A DNA stretch of 64,000 nt from the NCBI GenBank assembly GCA_963782185.1, contig CAWAJB010000029.1, positions 62,001 through 126,000 of the forward strand, read 5' to 3'. This document shows positions 53,843 through 63,214 of this stretch, piece after piece (the first letter of the stretch is position 1; each line of letters begins with the position of its first letter). The position numbers and the translations under genes were made by a program. The notes under the pieces are model-generated. The model worked only from the letters and a program-made list of their open reading frames with translations. It had not been told where the DNA came from and did no database searches. The stretch is from RYN-230 sp963782185. GTDB taxonomy: Bacteria > Actinomycetota > Actinomycetes > Streptosporangiales > Streptosporangiaceae.

Positions 53843-56545
53843 TCAGGTCCGCTGGGCCGCCTCGAGGTTCTCCTGCACCGCACGGGTCAGCGGGTGGTCC
53901 GGGCCGAGCGCCCGCTCGCAGTCGCCCAGAGTGCGCTCGAATACCGTGATCGCCTCGGACAGGCGCAGCGCGGCGTGGTAGGCGGAAGCCAGGTTCGCGC
54001 GTGACGTCAGGGTGGACTGGTGGGTCGGGCCGAGGACCCGCTCGCACGAGGCCAGGGTCTGCTCGTACAGCGGCAGCGCGTCCTTGAGCCGGCCGGCCGA
54101 GTGATAGGCGTTGGCCAGGTTGCCGCGGGCCGTCATCGTGTCCGTGTCGTCGGCTCCCTGCGCCATCTCGCGGTCGGCCAGGGTCCGCTCGTACACCGGG
54201 ATGGCGTCCTTGACCCGGCGGGCCGCGAGGTAGGCGTTGGCCAGGTTGCCGCGGGCGGTCATCGTGTCGGGGTGATAGCTGCCCAGGACCCGTTCCCGGT
54301 CGCTGAGTACCCGTTCGTACTGCGGCAGGGCCTGCTTCATCCGCCCCGCGGTCCGGTAGGCGTAGGCGAGGTCGGCGCGGGCGGACATGCTGTCCGGGTG
54401 GTCTGGCCCCTGGGTGTTCTCGCGGTCGGCCAGGATCTGCTCGTACACCGGCACGGCCTGCTTGAGCTGGCCCACGGTGTGGTGCGCCTGGGCCAGCCCC
54501 GACCGCGCGGTTAGCGTGTCCGGATGCGCCGGGCCCAGCCCCCGCTCCAGGTCCGCCAGGGTCTGCTGGTACACCGGGAGGGCATGCTCGGGCCGGCCCG
54601 CGGCCAGGTACGCGCCGGCCAGGTCACCGCGCGCGGCCAGCGTGTCCGGATGCCTGGCGCCCAGCACCCATTCCCGGTCCGTGACCACCCGCTCGAACAT
54701 CGGCAGTGCCTCGGCGTGCCGGCCCGCCCCGGCGTAGGCCCGAGCGAGGTGACCGCAGGAGGCCAGCGTGTCGGGATGGTCCTTGCCCAGGATCCGCTGC
54801 CGCTCCGCCAGCGTGCGCTCGTGCACGCCGATCGCGTCGCCGATCCGGCCCGCGGCCTGGTAGGCGGAGGCGAGGCCGTCGCGGCAGCGGAAGGCCTGGC
54901 TGTGATCCACCCCGAGCACCCGGGTGCTGGTCTCCAGCATGTCTTCCCAGTAGGCGAGACCAGGGCCGCTGATCTCGTCGCTGTCCAGGCTCCGGCCCGC
55001 CTGCATCAGGGCCGCGTGGATCTCCGGGGTCCAGAGCAGATCGCCGCTGCACTCGCGCAGGCTGATCGTGCAGTCCCGCAGGGCCTGGGCCAGCCGGGGC
55101 GGGACCGGGTCCGCGGGCCAGGACTGCAGCAGCGCATCCGCGGCGCAGCGGGCGGCCCGCTCGAACTCCGCCGGCGGGATGATGCCCCGGGTCATGGCCT
55201 GGATCGCCGGGTGAACCTGCACGGTCCGCGTGGTACTGGCCGCGTTGATCGTGACCAGGCCGGCCCGGGCCAGGCCGTGCACGGCGTCGCGGGCCTGGGC
55301 CGGCTCGGCTGGCATGCCCGGATGGCCGGTCAGGTACCCGCAGGCGGCCATGCTGGTGAACACGATCCCGGGAATGCCGGCCGGGTCCAGCAGGGCGGCC
55401 AGCACCAGGGCGGGCCGGGCGAAGCCAGCGGGCGGGATCTGATCGGCCAGGTCCATGGCCAGCGACCACGTGACGCCGGAATGGCCCAGCGCGGCGTAGT
55501 CCAGGCCCGGGCTGCCCGGTGCCGTGCCGCCGGGCCCCGGGTCGGCCACTCCCGGGCCGCCCTCAGGCACCGGGCTGGCGTTGCTCATCCGGCGCTTCCG
55601 GTCGTGGTACCAGCTCCGGTAGTCGCGGCAACTGGCCCCGGTACAGATCAGCGCGGCCGTGGCGTGGGCCAGCGCGAGCGGCTGGCAGTCCACGTCGTGC
55701 GCCAGATCCAGGGCCTCGGTCCGCTGGCCCGGGTCGGTGGCGAGCCGGGCGGTGAGATAGGCCAGGGCTTCCCGGGTGGTGAACGCCGGGACCGGCGCGA
55801 CCCTCCGGTTCGGCGCGACCAGCGTGTCGCCCCGGCGGGCTGTGACCACGACCCGGCCGTCGGGCCCCCCGGGCCACAGGCCATCCAGGTCGGCCGGGTC
55901 AGCCAGGTCATCGAGGACCACCAGCCACCGCCGCTCGGTGCTGGACAGCCAGGCCAGGAAACGCTGAGCGCCGGACAGCAGGTCGTCGCCGGGGTCGGCG
56001 GCGCCCAGCTCCGCGAGGGTCGCCGCGTAGCCGGTCAGGATCGCGTTCCGGCTGCTGGCCTTCACCCAGACCAGCAGGTCCACGGCGCGGTTATCCCACA
56101 GCTCGTGCGCCAGCGCCGCGGCCAGCTGCGTCTTGCCACTGCCGCCGGAGGCGGCGAGGTCGGCATGGCCGCCGGAGGCGGCGAGGTGGGCAGGGCCGCT
56201 GGAGGCGGCGGGGTCGGCACTGCCGCCGGAGGCGGCCAGATCGGTGAGCCCGCCGGGGGCCGGGTAAGAATCTCCGCCCGGGGCGGCCATATGAGCACCG
56301 CCCCCCGCGGCCGGGCGTGCCCCGGCCGGACCGGCGACGGGGGCAGGGACGAGAATGAGGGTGTCACCCGGATCCAGCTTGCCGATCCGGCCCATCCCGG
56401 TCTCGGGACGCGGGCTATAGCAGTCAGCCAGAGGCGGGACCGGGCCGCACCGAAGCGGCCACTCCACTAGGCGGGCCGGCACGATGGCCATCTGCACGCC
56501 GGCAACCTCGTTGCCGTTATCTGGCGATTCACCGTCTGCTCCCAC
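53843..56545 (-). CDS. NB-ARC-like P-loop ATPase with TPR repeats
   Basis: 900 residues. Residues 1-100 are low complexity. A P-loop (SGGSGKTQLAAALAHELW, 133-150) and Walker B-like WLVVLDDLADPADLDGLW start an NB-ARC/STAND-type switch ATPase, and a winged-helix-like part follows. From about 560 to 895 there are roughly eight 42-residue tetratricopeptide repeats of kinesin-light-chain type (GPxHPDTLTARxxLAxAYxxAG). Such proteins act as signalling or scaffold switches in actinobacteria. The P-loop forms the last unit of a 27-bp repeat and lacks the first Gly of the Walker A consensus (Ala instead), so ATP binding is uncertain. Confidence 0.82.
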   Translation of the reverse strand: MGADGESPDNGNEVAGVQMAIVPARLVEWPLRCGPVPPLADCYSPRPETGMGRIGKLDPGDTLILVPAPVAGPAGARPAAGGGAHMAAPGGDSYPAPGGLTDLAASGGSADPAASSGPAHLAASGGHADLAASGGSGKTQLAAALAHELWDNRAVDLLVWVKASSRNAILTGYAATLAELGAADPGDDLLSGAQRFLAWLSSTERRWLVVLDDLADPADLDGLWPGGPDGRVVVTARRGDTLVAPNRRVAPVPAFTTREALAYLTARLATDPGQRTEALDLAHDVDCQPLALAHATAALICTGASCRDYRSWYHDRKRRMSNASPVPEGGPGVADPGPGGTAPGSPGLDYAALGHSGVTWSLAMDLADQIPPAGFARPALVLAALLDPAGIPGIVFTSMAACGYLTGHPGMPAEPAQARDAVHGLARAGLVTINAASTTRTVQVHPAIQAMTRGIIPPAEFERAARCAADALLQSWPADPVPPRLAQALRDCTISLRECSGDLLWTPEIHAALMQAGRSLDSDEISGPGLAYWEDMLETSTRVLGVDHSQAFRCRDGLASAYQAAGRIGDAIGVHERTLAERQRILGKDHPDTLASCGHLARAYAGAGRHAEALPMFERVVTDREWVLGARHPDTLAARGDLAGAYLAAGRPEHALPVYQQTLADLERGLGPAHPDTLTARSGLAQAHHTVGQLKQAVPVYEQILADRENTQGPDHPDSMSARADLAYAYRTAGRMKQALPQYERVLSDRERVLGSYHPDTMTARGNLANAYLAARRVKDAIPVYERTLADREMAQGADDTDTMTARGNLANAYHSAGRLKDALPLYEQTLASCERVLGPTHQSTLTSRANLASAYHAALRLSEAITVFERTLGDCERALGPDHPLTRAVQENLEAAQRT
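56129..56236. repeat. 27-bp repeat, four units, ending in the P-loop
   Basis: Four head-to-tail 27-bp units encode AASGGSADP, AASSGPAHL, AASGGHADL and AASGGSGKT on the minus strand, so the last unit is the Walker A motif of the TPR ATPase. Confidence 0.85.
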
Positions 56546-56704
56546 CTACATCCGGACAGTCCGTGCGATCCGTTGCAGTTGATCGAAACAGTTGCACAAG
56601 ACAGCCTATGACGGCGCAGCCCTCTGCGGGCAGCGTTCTGTAGGCACGAGGGAACGCATTGCGGCCGACGGTACGTGACCAAAATAGCCGCCCGGGCGGG
56701 TCAC

Positions 56705-57556
56705 TCAGATGGCCAGCTGGCCGCGGTCCGGGCCGGTGAGCCGTCGCAGCAGCGCGGACCGCCACTCTTCTGTCTGCCTGACCTGGTTAAAGGTGAACAG
56801 GTGCAGCCCGGCCACGTTCGCGCCGGGGGCGGTCAGGGCCGCACCGGTCCGGTCCAGGAGCCGTTCCGGGCTGTAGCCGCCGGGCAGGCCGAGGCGCAAA
56901 AACCAGTCCGTATGCCCGGCCAGGAACCGGGTCGATTCGGCGACACCCGCACGGGCCGCCATGCGCAGCAGCCTCGTCCGGTCCACCGGACCCGCCAGTC
57001 CCACGAAGAGTGGCAGCGTGACCCCACGCGCCCGGATCCGGGTCACCCACTTGCGCAGCACGGCCGGGTCGAAGCAGAGGTTGCTGACGATGTAGGACGA
57101 GTGATGCCGCTTATCCCACATGGCCTGGACGGTGATGTCGTCGTCGATCCGCGGGTGGCTCTCCGGGTAGCCGGTGATCCCGACGCGCTCGAACGGGCGG
57201 CCCATCTCGGTGAGCCGGGTGAGCAGGGACAGCGCGCTGTCGAACGGCCCGGCCGGCGGATCCGCGTCGCCCGCGGGCACGAACACGTCATCCACCCCGC
57301 AGGCGAGCAGGCGGGCCACGATCGCGTCCAGGTGCGCATCGCCGGTGACCAGCCGCGCGGACAGGTGTGGCACCACCCGGTACCCTCGCCCCGCCAGCCG
57401 CTCGGTCAGGTCCAGCGTGGCGTCGAGACCCTTGGCCGGAGAGGCGGTCACCGTGACGGTCATGCCGGGCGGAACCCAGTCCGCCACGGCCTGCTCGACG
57501 GACCCGGTAGGGAAGACCTCGTAGCGCGGCTGCGCCAGCAGCGCCGCCGCGCTCAT
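56705..57556 (-). CDS. MetF-like methylenetetrahydrofolate reductase
   Basis: 283 residues from ATG 57556, which overlaps the DUF1638 stop as TGATG; an upstream GTG at 57571 is an alternative. It is a TIM barrel with GMTVTVTASPAKGLDATLDL, VPHLSARLVTGDAHLDAIV, VFVPAGDADPPAG, GITGYPESHPRI and SNLCFDPAVLRKWV, corresponding to the FAD and folate-binding strands of MetF. It is shorter and divergent from the housekeeping enzyme. At the end of the corrinoid methyltransferase operon it would connect methyl-THF with methylene-THF, probably in the oxidative direction. Confidence 0.83.
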   Translation of the reverse strand: MSAAALLAQPRYEVFPTGSVEQAVADWVPPGMTVTVTASPAKGLDATLDLTERLAGRGYRVVPHLSARLVTGDAHLDAIVARLLACGVDDVFVPAGDADPPAGPFDSALSLLTRLTEMGRPFERVGITGYPESHPRIDDDITVQAMWDKRHHSSYIVSNLCFDPAVLRKWVTRIRARGVTLPLFVGLAGPVDRTRLLRMAARAGVAESTRFLAGHTDWFLRLGLPGGYSPERLLDRTGAALTAPGANVAGLHLFTFNQVRQTEEWRSALLRRLTGPDRGQLAI

Positions 57557-58527
57557 CAGCCCGCCCCGCACCGCTTCCCCTCGGGGGCCGGATTGTCTGG
57601 GGCCTGTGGGGCTGCTGTGACCTGCGGTGTCTCCGGGGGCTCCGGGGTGGCGGCAGTGGTGGACTCGCTTTCGTGATCAGACGATTGGTGTTCCCAGAGC
57701 AACACCGATCGTCTGATCACGACGCTGCCCGCTACGCCAGCCGAAATGGGTGGGGCTGGAGGTGGCAGTGGGGAAGGAGGTGAGGTCGCGCCGGTGGCCA
57801 GGTCCGGTAGCGGGGCGGGGTTCGCGGGTACGGGGGTGGCCGCGCCGGTGGGTGGGCCCGGTGCCGGGACAGGGTTGGCGGGTACGGGGGTGGCCGCGCC
57901 GGTGGGTGGGTCCGCGTCAGGGAGCGGGTCCGGGGCCGGGTCGGCCGGTGCGGGAGAGGCCGTGAGGAGCTGCTCGAGTTCATGTTCCAGGCGGGTCGTC
58001 CCGGTGTCGATCACGGTGAGCGGGAGGCCGAACCGGGCCGCCACGGCCTGCGCCTCGGCTTGGAGGGCGGGGTCGCGGGACTGGGCCAGCCACACCACCC
58101 GGCGGTAGTGGCCGAAGTAGTCCGGCCACAGCTCCGGGTAGCGGTCCAGGCCCAGCCCGGCGAGCACCGTCCGGCGGAAGCTGCGGACCAGGAAATCGGT
58201 CAGCACGTACGTGCCGGGCTCGGCCGCGAACAGCGCCGCCACCCGGTCCGGCCCAGCCAGCAGGTCATAGCAGTGCAGCCCGGGCAGCCGGCGCAGGCCG
58301 AGCCGGGCCGACAACTCGTCCAGCGCTCCGTACGTGCCGCAGTCGGCGTAGCCGATCGCCACCGGCAGGCCGCGGGCCCGGGCGGCCAGGGCCAGCCGCT
58401 CGACTTCCGGGGTGATCGCGGCGGGCCGGTTGTGCAGCAGGGCGGGCATGCAGTGCAGTTCCACCGCCCAGCCCCGGCGGGCGGTGATCTCGCGGATCGG
58501 GCCGCCGAGCGCCCCGCACGCAATCAC
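57556..58527 (-). CDS. DUF1638 protein of the corrinoid methyltransferase cluster
   Basis: About 323 residues if started at GTG 58527 (MIACGALGGPIREI), which is how the family normally begins; an in-frame ATG at 58704 would overlap the upstream gene by 68 bp and add a proline-rich leader. The DUF1638 core includes LHCMPALLHNRPAAI, GYADCGTYGALDE, PGLHCYDLLAG and a cysteine/histidine set suited to metal binding. Family members accompany MttB-type methyltransferases and corrinoid proteins; their role is unknown. The last 120 residues are Pro/Ala/Thr-rich and contain DNA repeats and a 22-bp palindrome, probably a disordered tail. Confidence 0.78.
   Translation of the reverse strand: MIACGALGGPIREITARRGWAVELHCMPALLHNRPAAITPEVERLALAARARGLPVAIGYADCGTYGALDELSARLGLRRLPGLHCYDLLAGPDRVAALFAAEPGTYVLTDFLVRSFRRTVLAGLGLDRYPELWPDYFGHYRRVVWLAQSRDPALQAEAQAVAARFGLPLTVIDTGTTRLEHELEQLLTASPAPADPAPDPLPDADPPTGAATPVPANPVPAPGPPTGAATPVPANPAPLPDLATGATSPPSPLPPPAPPISAGVAGSVVIRRSVLLWEHQSSDHESESTTAATPEPPETPQVTAAPQAPDNPAPEGKRCGAG
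57671..57722. repeat. Long inverted repeat inside the DUF1638 gene
   Basis: 22-bp arms (57671-57692 and 57701-57722) differ at one position and enclose an 8-base loop CCCAGAGC. Both strands could form a stable hairpin. Its base composition is clearly less GC-rich than the surrounding sequence. Confidence 0.85.
57820..57912. repeat. 54-bp tandem repeat coding a Pro/Ala-rich tail
   Basis: Two imperfect 54-bp units (18 residues each, containing TGAATPVPANP) lie in the DUF1638 C-terminal tail. Confidence 0.65.
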
Positions 58528-58636
58528 CGCCGCCCGAGGCTCCTGTGGCGGCTGAGCCTGATGAGGCGATTGAGATGGACGGGGTATGAGAGGTTGGTGG
58601 GGCGGGTGGAGTTGGGGTCGGGCTGGGATCCCGGGA

Positions 58637-60582
58637 TCAGCCGGGGAAGGCCAGCTGGTCGACGAAGCGGTCGTTGAAGTCGGTCCGGTCGGACAGCTCG
58701 ACATACCTCACCTCCTCCAGCAGGGCCAGCCCGCCGGCCCTTTCGCGCATGCTGAGCAGGGCCATCTTGGCTCCCTCACCGGCCACGTTCCCCGCGCTCA
58801 CCACGCGAAGCACCGGGATGTCCGGTACCAGGCCGAGACGGATCGCGTTGGCGGGGGACAGGTAGCTGCCGAACGACCCGGCCAGCAGCACCTGCTGGAT
58901 GTCGCCCGGCTCCAGCCCGGCCTCCTCGAGCAGGATGCGCCACCCGGTCGCGATGGCCGCCTTGGCGAACTGCAGCTCGCGGACGTCGCGCTGGGACAGG
59001 TACACCGACCGGGACACGTTGCCGGGCTCGCCCAGCCAGTGCAGGACGAATACCCGCTCCGCGCCGAGCTGGGTCAGCCGGTCCGCCAGTCCCGGGGCGA
59101 GTTCCGGGGCCCGCTCCTCGCTGACCAGCCGCCCGGAGGAGTCGAGCAGGCCCAGCCGGACCAGCCCGGTGACCGCGTCCACCAGCCCCGACCCGCACAG
59201 GCCGGCTCGGTGTCCCCGATCACCTTGAGCTCCAGCCCGTCCGGGGTCATCGTGACCACCTCGATGGCCCCGTCCGCGGCGCGCATCCCGCACCGGATCG
59301 CCGCCCCCTCGAAGGCCGGCCCCGCGGGCGCGGCGGTGGCCAGCAGCCAGTCCCGGCTGCCCAGCACGATCTCACAGTTCGTGCCGATGTCAATGAACAG
59401 GCGGATCCGGCTGTCCCGGTCCATCCCCGAGGCGAGCAGCCCGGCCGTGATGTCGCCGCCCACATACGCGCCGAACGGCGGGAACACCACCGCCCGGGCC
59501 CGGGGATGCGTGGGCACCCCCAGGTCGGCCGCGAGCATCTCGGGCAGCAGCCGGGTGGCCAGGATGAACGGGGCCACGCCCAGCGGCTCCGGGTCGATGC
59601 CCAGCACGATGTGCGTCATCGTGGCGTTCCCGGCCAGCGCGACCTCGTACACCTCGGCCGGGTCGACCCCGCCCGCTGTGCAGGCCTCGCCGGCCAGCTC
59701 GGCCAGCGTCTGCTGGGCCAGTGCGGTCAGCCGGGCCAGCGCGCCGGGGTCCATCATCGTGGCGCTGATCCGGGTGATCACGTCCGCGCCGAACGGCTGC
59801 TGCTGGTTCAGCGCCGAGGCCACCCCGGCCGGCGTGCCCGTGGACAGGTCCAGCAGGGTGGCCACCACGGTCGTCGTGCCCAGGTCGAACGCGATGCCGA
59901 ACAGCCGTCCCGAAGTATCCCCGGGCTCCACGTCGATCAGCACGTCGTCGACGATCACCGCGGTGACCTTGTAGTCCGCGGCACGCAGCACCCGGCCGGC
60001 CACCCGGACCGCGTGCAGGTCCACGCGCAGCTCCAGGTCGTCCACGGCGGCCAGGATGCGCTCGACGTCGCTGCGCTGGTCGGCCAGGGACGGCTCGTCC
60101 AGTTCCATGTAGCGCTTCTGCACCGCGGGCCGCAGGATGACCTGCCGCCCGACCCCGACCGTCGCCGCCTTGGGCCGGGTGACCAGCGGCGGAACGTCGA
60201 TCCGCGCATCCTGTCCGGCGAGCACCCGGCAGGCCAGCCGCCAGCCCTCACGCAGCTCGCCGGGGGAGAACGCGCGGATGTCCAGCGCCGACGGCGTGGC
60301 GGCCCCGTCCAGCATGCGGACCTTGCATTTCTTGCAGGTGCCGTGGCCGCCGCAGGTCGAGTCGATCGCGATGCCGTTCCAGCTCGCCGCGTCGAACACG
60401 CTCACCCCGGCGGGCACCCGGACCTGCCGGCCGGAAGGCTCGAACCGCAAATCGACCCGGACCGGGCCGGCCGCCGCCGGGTCAGGGTCATGGGGGAGCG
60501 TGCCGTTGCGGTTTTCGTTGCGGCGGACTGACGGGGGCGGGCTGCCTCCCGCGGCGGCCGTGCCGGGCGGCACCATCGTCAC
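58637..60582 (-). pseudogene. RACo-type corrinoid activation ATPase (DUF4445/ASKHA), frameshifted
   Basis: N-terminal 2Fe-2S ferredoxin domain with C77, C83, C86 and C118 (DSTCGGHGTCKKCKV, LACRV), then the actin-like domain (GIAFDLGTTTVVATLLDL, LAGNATMTHIVLG, LFIDIGTNCEIVLG). At about 59200-59206 the frame changes: GDTEPA in the first frame should continue as GLCGSGLVDAVTGLVRLGL, which is found in another frame and runs to the stop at 58637 (LLAGSFGSYLSPANAI). The family uses ATP to reduce Co(II) corrinoid to Co(I), reactivating the methyl carrier protein. All domains are present, so the shift may be recent or a sequencing error. The start overlaps the methyltransferase stop (ATGA). Confidence 0.86.
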
Positions 60583-61466
60583 GTCGTGGCCTGTTCCTGA
60601 GCCTGCTGCGCTTGCCGAGCCTGCTGGGCCCGGTGAGCCGCGATCCAGGCGCCCCCCCAGGGATCACGGTCGAGGAGCAGGTCAGCGGCCTGCACGGCGC
60701 GCACGATCTGCGGGGCCCGGGCGTCCAGGATCGCGCTGGTCAGCCCGCTGTGAATGGCCATGGGCAGGAACGCCGCGCCGATCGTGTGCCGGTCCGGCAT
60801 GCCGAACGAGACGTTGGACGCACCGAGCGTGGTGTTCACCCCGAACTCCTCGCGCAGCAGCGAGATCGTCTCCATGGTCTTGACGACCAGGGAGGTGTCC
60901 GCGCCGACCGGCATGGCCAGCGGGTCGATGACGATGTTCTCGAGGGGGATGCCGTACCGGCCGGTCGCCACGTCGATGATCTTGCGGGCCAGGTCCAGGC
61001 GCTTGTGCGGGTCCTCGGGGATCTCCTCCTCGTCGTTGGGGAGCGCGATGACCGCGGCGCCGTAGTTCTTGACCAGCGGGAGGATGGCCTCGAGCCGCTC
61101 GTCCTCGGCGGTCACCGAGTTCACCAGCGCCTTGCCCTCGTAGGCGGCCAGGCCCGCGTCGAGCACCTCGACGATCGAGGAGTCGATGCACAGCGGCAGG
61201 TCGGTCAGCCCCTGGATGAGCTTGACCGCGGCCACCATCAGCTCCGTCTCGTCGGCCAGCGGCGCGCCCATGTTCACGTCGAGGACCATGGCCCCGCCCG
61301 CGAGTTGCTGGGCCACGTCGATTTCGATCCGGGACAGGTCACCGCGGCGCAGCTGGTCCTGGAAGATCTTGCGGCCGGTCGGGTTGATCCGCTCGCCGAT
61401 AATGCAGAACGGGTGCTGGGGGCTGATCACGACCTCGCGCGAGGCGGACCGGAGAACTGTTTCCAT
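60579..61466 (-). CDS. Methyltetrahydrofolate:corrinoid methyltransferase (pterin-binding)
   Basis: 295 residues of the pterin-binding TIM-barrel family (AcsE, MtgA, MetH folate module): FCIIGERINPTGRKIFQ, MVLDVNMGAPLADE with the pterin-contacting Asp and Asn, PLCIDSS, LVNSVTAEDERLE, VIDPLAMPVG and TLGASNVSFGMP. It moves the methyl group between the corrinoid protein and tetrahydrofolate. A short Gln/Ala-rich tail ends the protein. It lies 102 bp after the corrinoid protein gene (a stretch filled by 10-bp repeats) and overlaps the activator gene. In the MtgA-type demethylation route it produces methyl-THF. Confidence 0.9.
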   Translation of the reverse strand: METVLRSASREVVISPQHPFCIIGERINPTGRKIFQDQLRRGDLSRIEIDVAQQLAGGAMVLDVNMGAPLADETELMVAAVKLIQGLTDLPLCIDSSIVEVLDAGLAAYEGKALVNSVTAEDERLEAILPLVKNYGAAVIALPNDEEEIPEDPHKRLDLARKIIDVATGRYGIPLENIVIDPLAMPVGADTSLVVKTMETISLLREEFGVNTTLGASNVSFGMPDRHTIGAAFLPMAIHSGLTSAILDARAPQIVRAVQAADLLLDRDPWGGAWIAAHRAQQARQAQQAQEQATT

Positions 61467-61498
61467 CGCTGGCTCCTGGGCTGGCGGTTCCGGGCGGG

Positions 61499-61555
61499 CG
61501 CGGGCTGTCTGCGGCTGTCTGGGGCTGTCTGGGTCTGTCTGGGTCTGTCTGGGCG
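61499..61555. repeat. 10-12-bp direct repeats between corrinoid protein and methyltransferase genes
   Basis: CTGTCTGGG-type units occur five or six times in tandem in the 102-bp gap. No hairpin is formed, so this is a slippage repeat rather than a terminator. Confidence 0.7.
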
Positions 61556-61568
61556 TCGGCTAGGGCGG

Positions 61569-62234
61569 CTAGGCCGGCGTCATCGCGCGGCGCTGCCGCA
61601 GTAGTTCCTTGGCCCGGACTACCGCCGCGGACGCGTCAGCCGCGTACCCGTCCGCGCCGACCACATCCGCGTACTCCTGGGTGACCGGCGCGCCGCCCAC
61701 CATCACGATGACCTTGTCGCGCAGGCCGGCCTTCTGCAGCGCGTTGATGTTCGCCTTGAACATCGGCATCGTCGTGGTCAGGAACGCGGAGAAGCCCACG
61801 ATGTCCGGCTTGTGCTCGGTGATCGCGGCGATGAACTTCTCCGGCGCGACCTGGACGCCGAGGTCGATGACCTGGAACCCGGCCCCCTCGAACATGATGT
61901 TGACCAGGTTCTTGCCGATGTCGTGCACGTCGCCCTTGACGGTGCCCATCACGATCGTGCCGATCGACTCGGCGCCCGTCTCGGCCAGCAGCGGGCGGAG
62001 GACCTCCAGCGCACCGGCCATGGCCTTGCCCGCGATCAGCATCTCGGGGACGAAGAAGTCGCCGCGCTCGAACCGGGCGCCCACCTCTTCCAGCGAGGGG
62101 ATCAGCGCCTCGTAGAGCAGGATCTCCGGGCCCAGGCCCATCTCCAGGCCGGCGTTGGTCAGGCTGAGCACCTCGGGCGCGTTGCCGACCAGGGTGAAGT
62201 CATAAAGCTGGCGGAGCAGCTCCTCCTGCGTCAC
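61569..62234 (-). CDS. Corrinoid (B12-binding) methyl carrier protein
   Basis: 221 residues. The N-terminal helical cap (B12-binding domain 1, residues 1-85) is followed by the Rossmann B12 domain with the lower-ligand motif GDVHDIGKN (D102, H104, G107), GFQVIDLGVQVAPEKF and VMVGGAPVTQEYADVVGADG. It accepts methyl groups from the MttB-family enzyme and hands them to the pterin methyltransferase, as MtbC/MttC/MtgC do. First structural gene of the operon downstream of the IclR gene, whose 3' end it overlaps by 35 bp. Confidence 0.91.
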   Translation of the reverse strand: MTQEELLRQLYDFTLVGNAPEVLSLTNAGLEMGLGPEILLYEALIPSLEEVGARFERGDFFVPEMLIAGKAMAGALEVLRPLLAETGAESIGTIVMGTVKGDVHDIGKNLVNIMFEGAGFQVIDLGVQVAPEKFIAAITEHKPDIVGFSAFLTTTMPMFKANINALQKAGLRDKVIVMVGGAPVTQEYADVVGADGYAADASAAVVRAKELLRQRRAMTPA

Positions 62235-63141
62235 GAGGCACCTTCTTTTGTCGTTGGGCGGGGGTCGCCGGGCGGGGGGGATTCAGGTCCGGGCGCGTTC
62301 CCGGGCCTCGGTGTCGGTCTGGGGCTCGTTCTCGTCCCCGGGCTCGTCCCCGGGCTTCGTCCCCGTCCCCGGGCCCGTCCTCGGGCCCGGCGGGCGCGCG
62401 GTGGCCGAGGACCGCGGACAGCGCGAGCGCCTGGGTCACGCACTGCGCGGCGACGGCGGGGATCCGCTGCGGGCTGAGGCGGCTGGCCGGCGCGGACACC
62501 GACAGGGCGCCTACGACCACTGCGCCGTCCCGGGATACGGGGGCGGCCACCGCGACCAGCCCGGGCTCCAGCTCCCCGTCGGTGACCGCGTACCCGCAGC
62601 GGCGGACCTGGCGGAGGTTGTCCTCGAGTGCGGCCCGGCTGGTCAGCGTCCGGCTGGTGCGGGCCTCCAGCCGGCCCGGCGGCAGCTGCGCCGCGCCGAA
62701 GGCCAGCAGGACCTTGCCCAGCGCGGCGCAGTGCAGCGGCACCGGCCGCCCGACCCAGTTCGTGCCGCCGATCAGGTACGTGCTGTCCACCTGGGCGACC
62801 TGCTCGACCAGGCCGTCCCGGGCCACGCCGAGGTTCACGGTCTCGCCGGTCTGCTCGCCGAGCCGGTCCAGGAACGGCCGGGCCACCTCGATGAGGCCGG
62901 CCTCGGCACCGCCCCGCCAGGCATACCGGACGAACACGTCGCCGGGCCGGAACCGGCCGTCGCCGTCGCGGCGGACCAGCCCGCCCCGCTCCAGCGCGAC
63001 CAGCAGGCGCGACGTGGTGCTCTTGGCCAGCCCGGTCGCCGCGGCGAGCTCGGTGAACGTCACCGAGTCGGGTGCGTGAACGACCTCGGTGACCAGCCGG
63101 ACCGCCCGGTCCACCGCCTGCGTGCCGGTGGGAGTGGCCAC
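62200..63141 (-). CDS. IclR-family regulator of the corrinoid demethylation genes
   Basis: About 313 residues from GTG 63141, with GGGAGG 5 bases upstream; a more distant ATG at 63222 is inside the operator region. Winged helix FTELAAATGLAKSTTSRLLV, then the effector domain (LHCAALGKVLLAFG, VRRCGYAVTDGELEPGLVAVA). After the normal end, the frame runs on for about 80 residues of Arg/Gly/Pro-rich sequence coded by short repeats, overlapping the corrinoid protein gene. It is divergent from the MttB-family gene and probably senses the methylated substrate. Confidence 0.86.
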   Translation of the reverse strand: MATPTGTQAVDRAVRLVTEVVHAPDSVTFTELAAATGLAKSTTSRLLVALERGGLVRRDGDGRFRPGDVFVRYAWRGGAEAGLIEVARPFLDRLGEQTGETVNLGVARDGLVEQVAQVDSTYLIGGTNWVGRPVPLHCAALGKVLLAFGAAQLPPGRLEARTSRTLTSRAALEDNLRQVRRCGYAVTDGELEPGLVAVAAPVSRDGAVVVGALSVSAPASRLSPQRIPAVAAQCVTQALALSAVLGHRAPAGPEDGPGDGDEARGRARGRERAPDRHRGPGTRPDLNPPRPATPAQRQKKVPRDAGGAAPPAL

Positions 63142-63214
63142 TGATGCCTCCCGGATCCCCGGCGGTCGCTTGCCGCGGTGCCCGCTACGCCTGCCTGTGA
63201 GTTCCCTGCCCATA

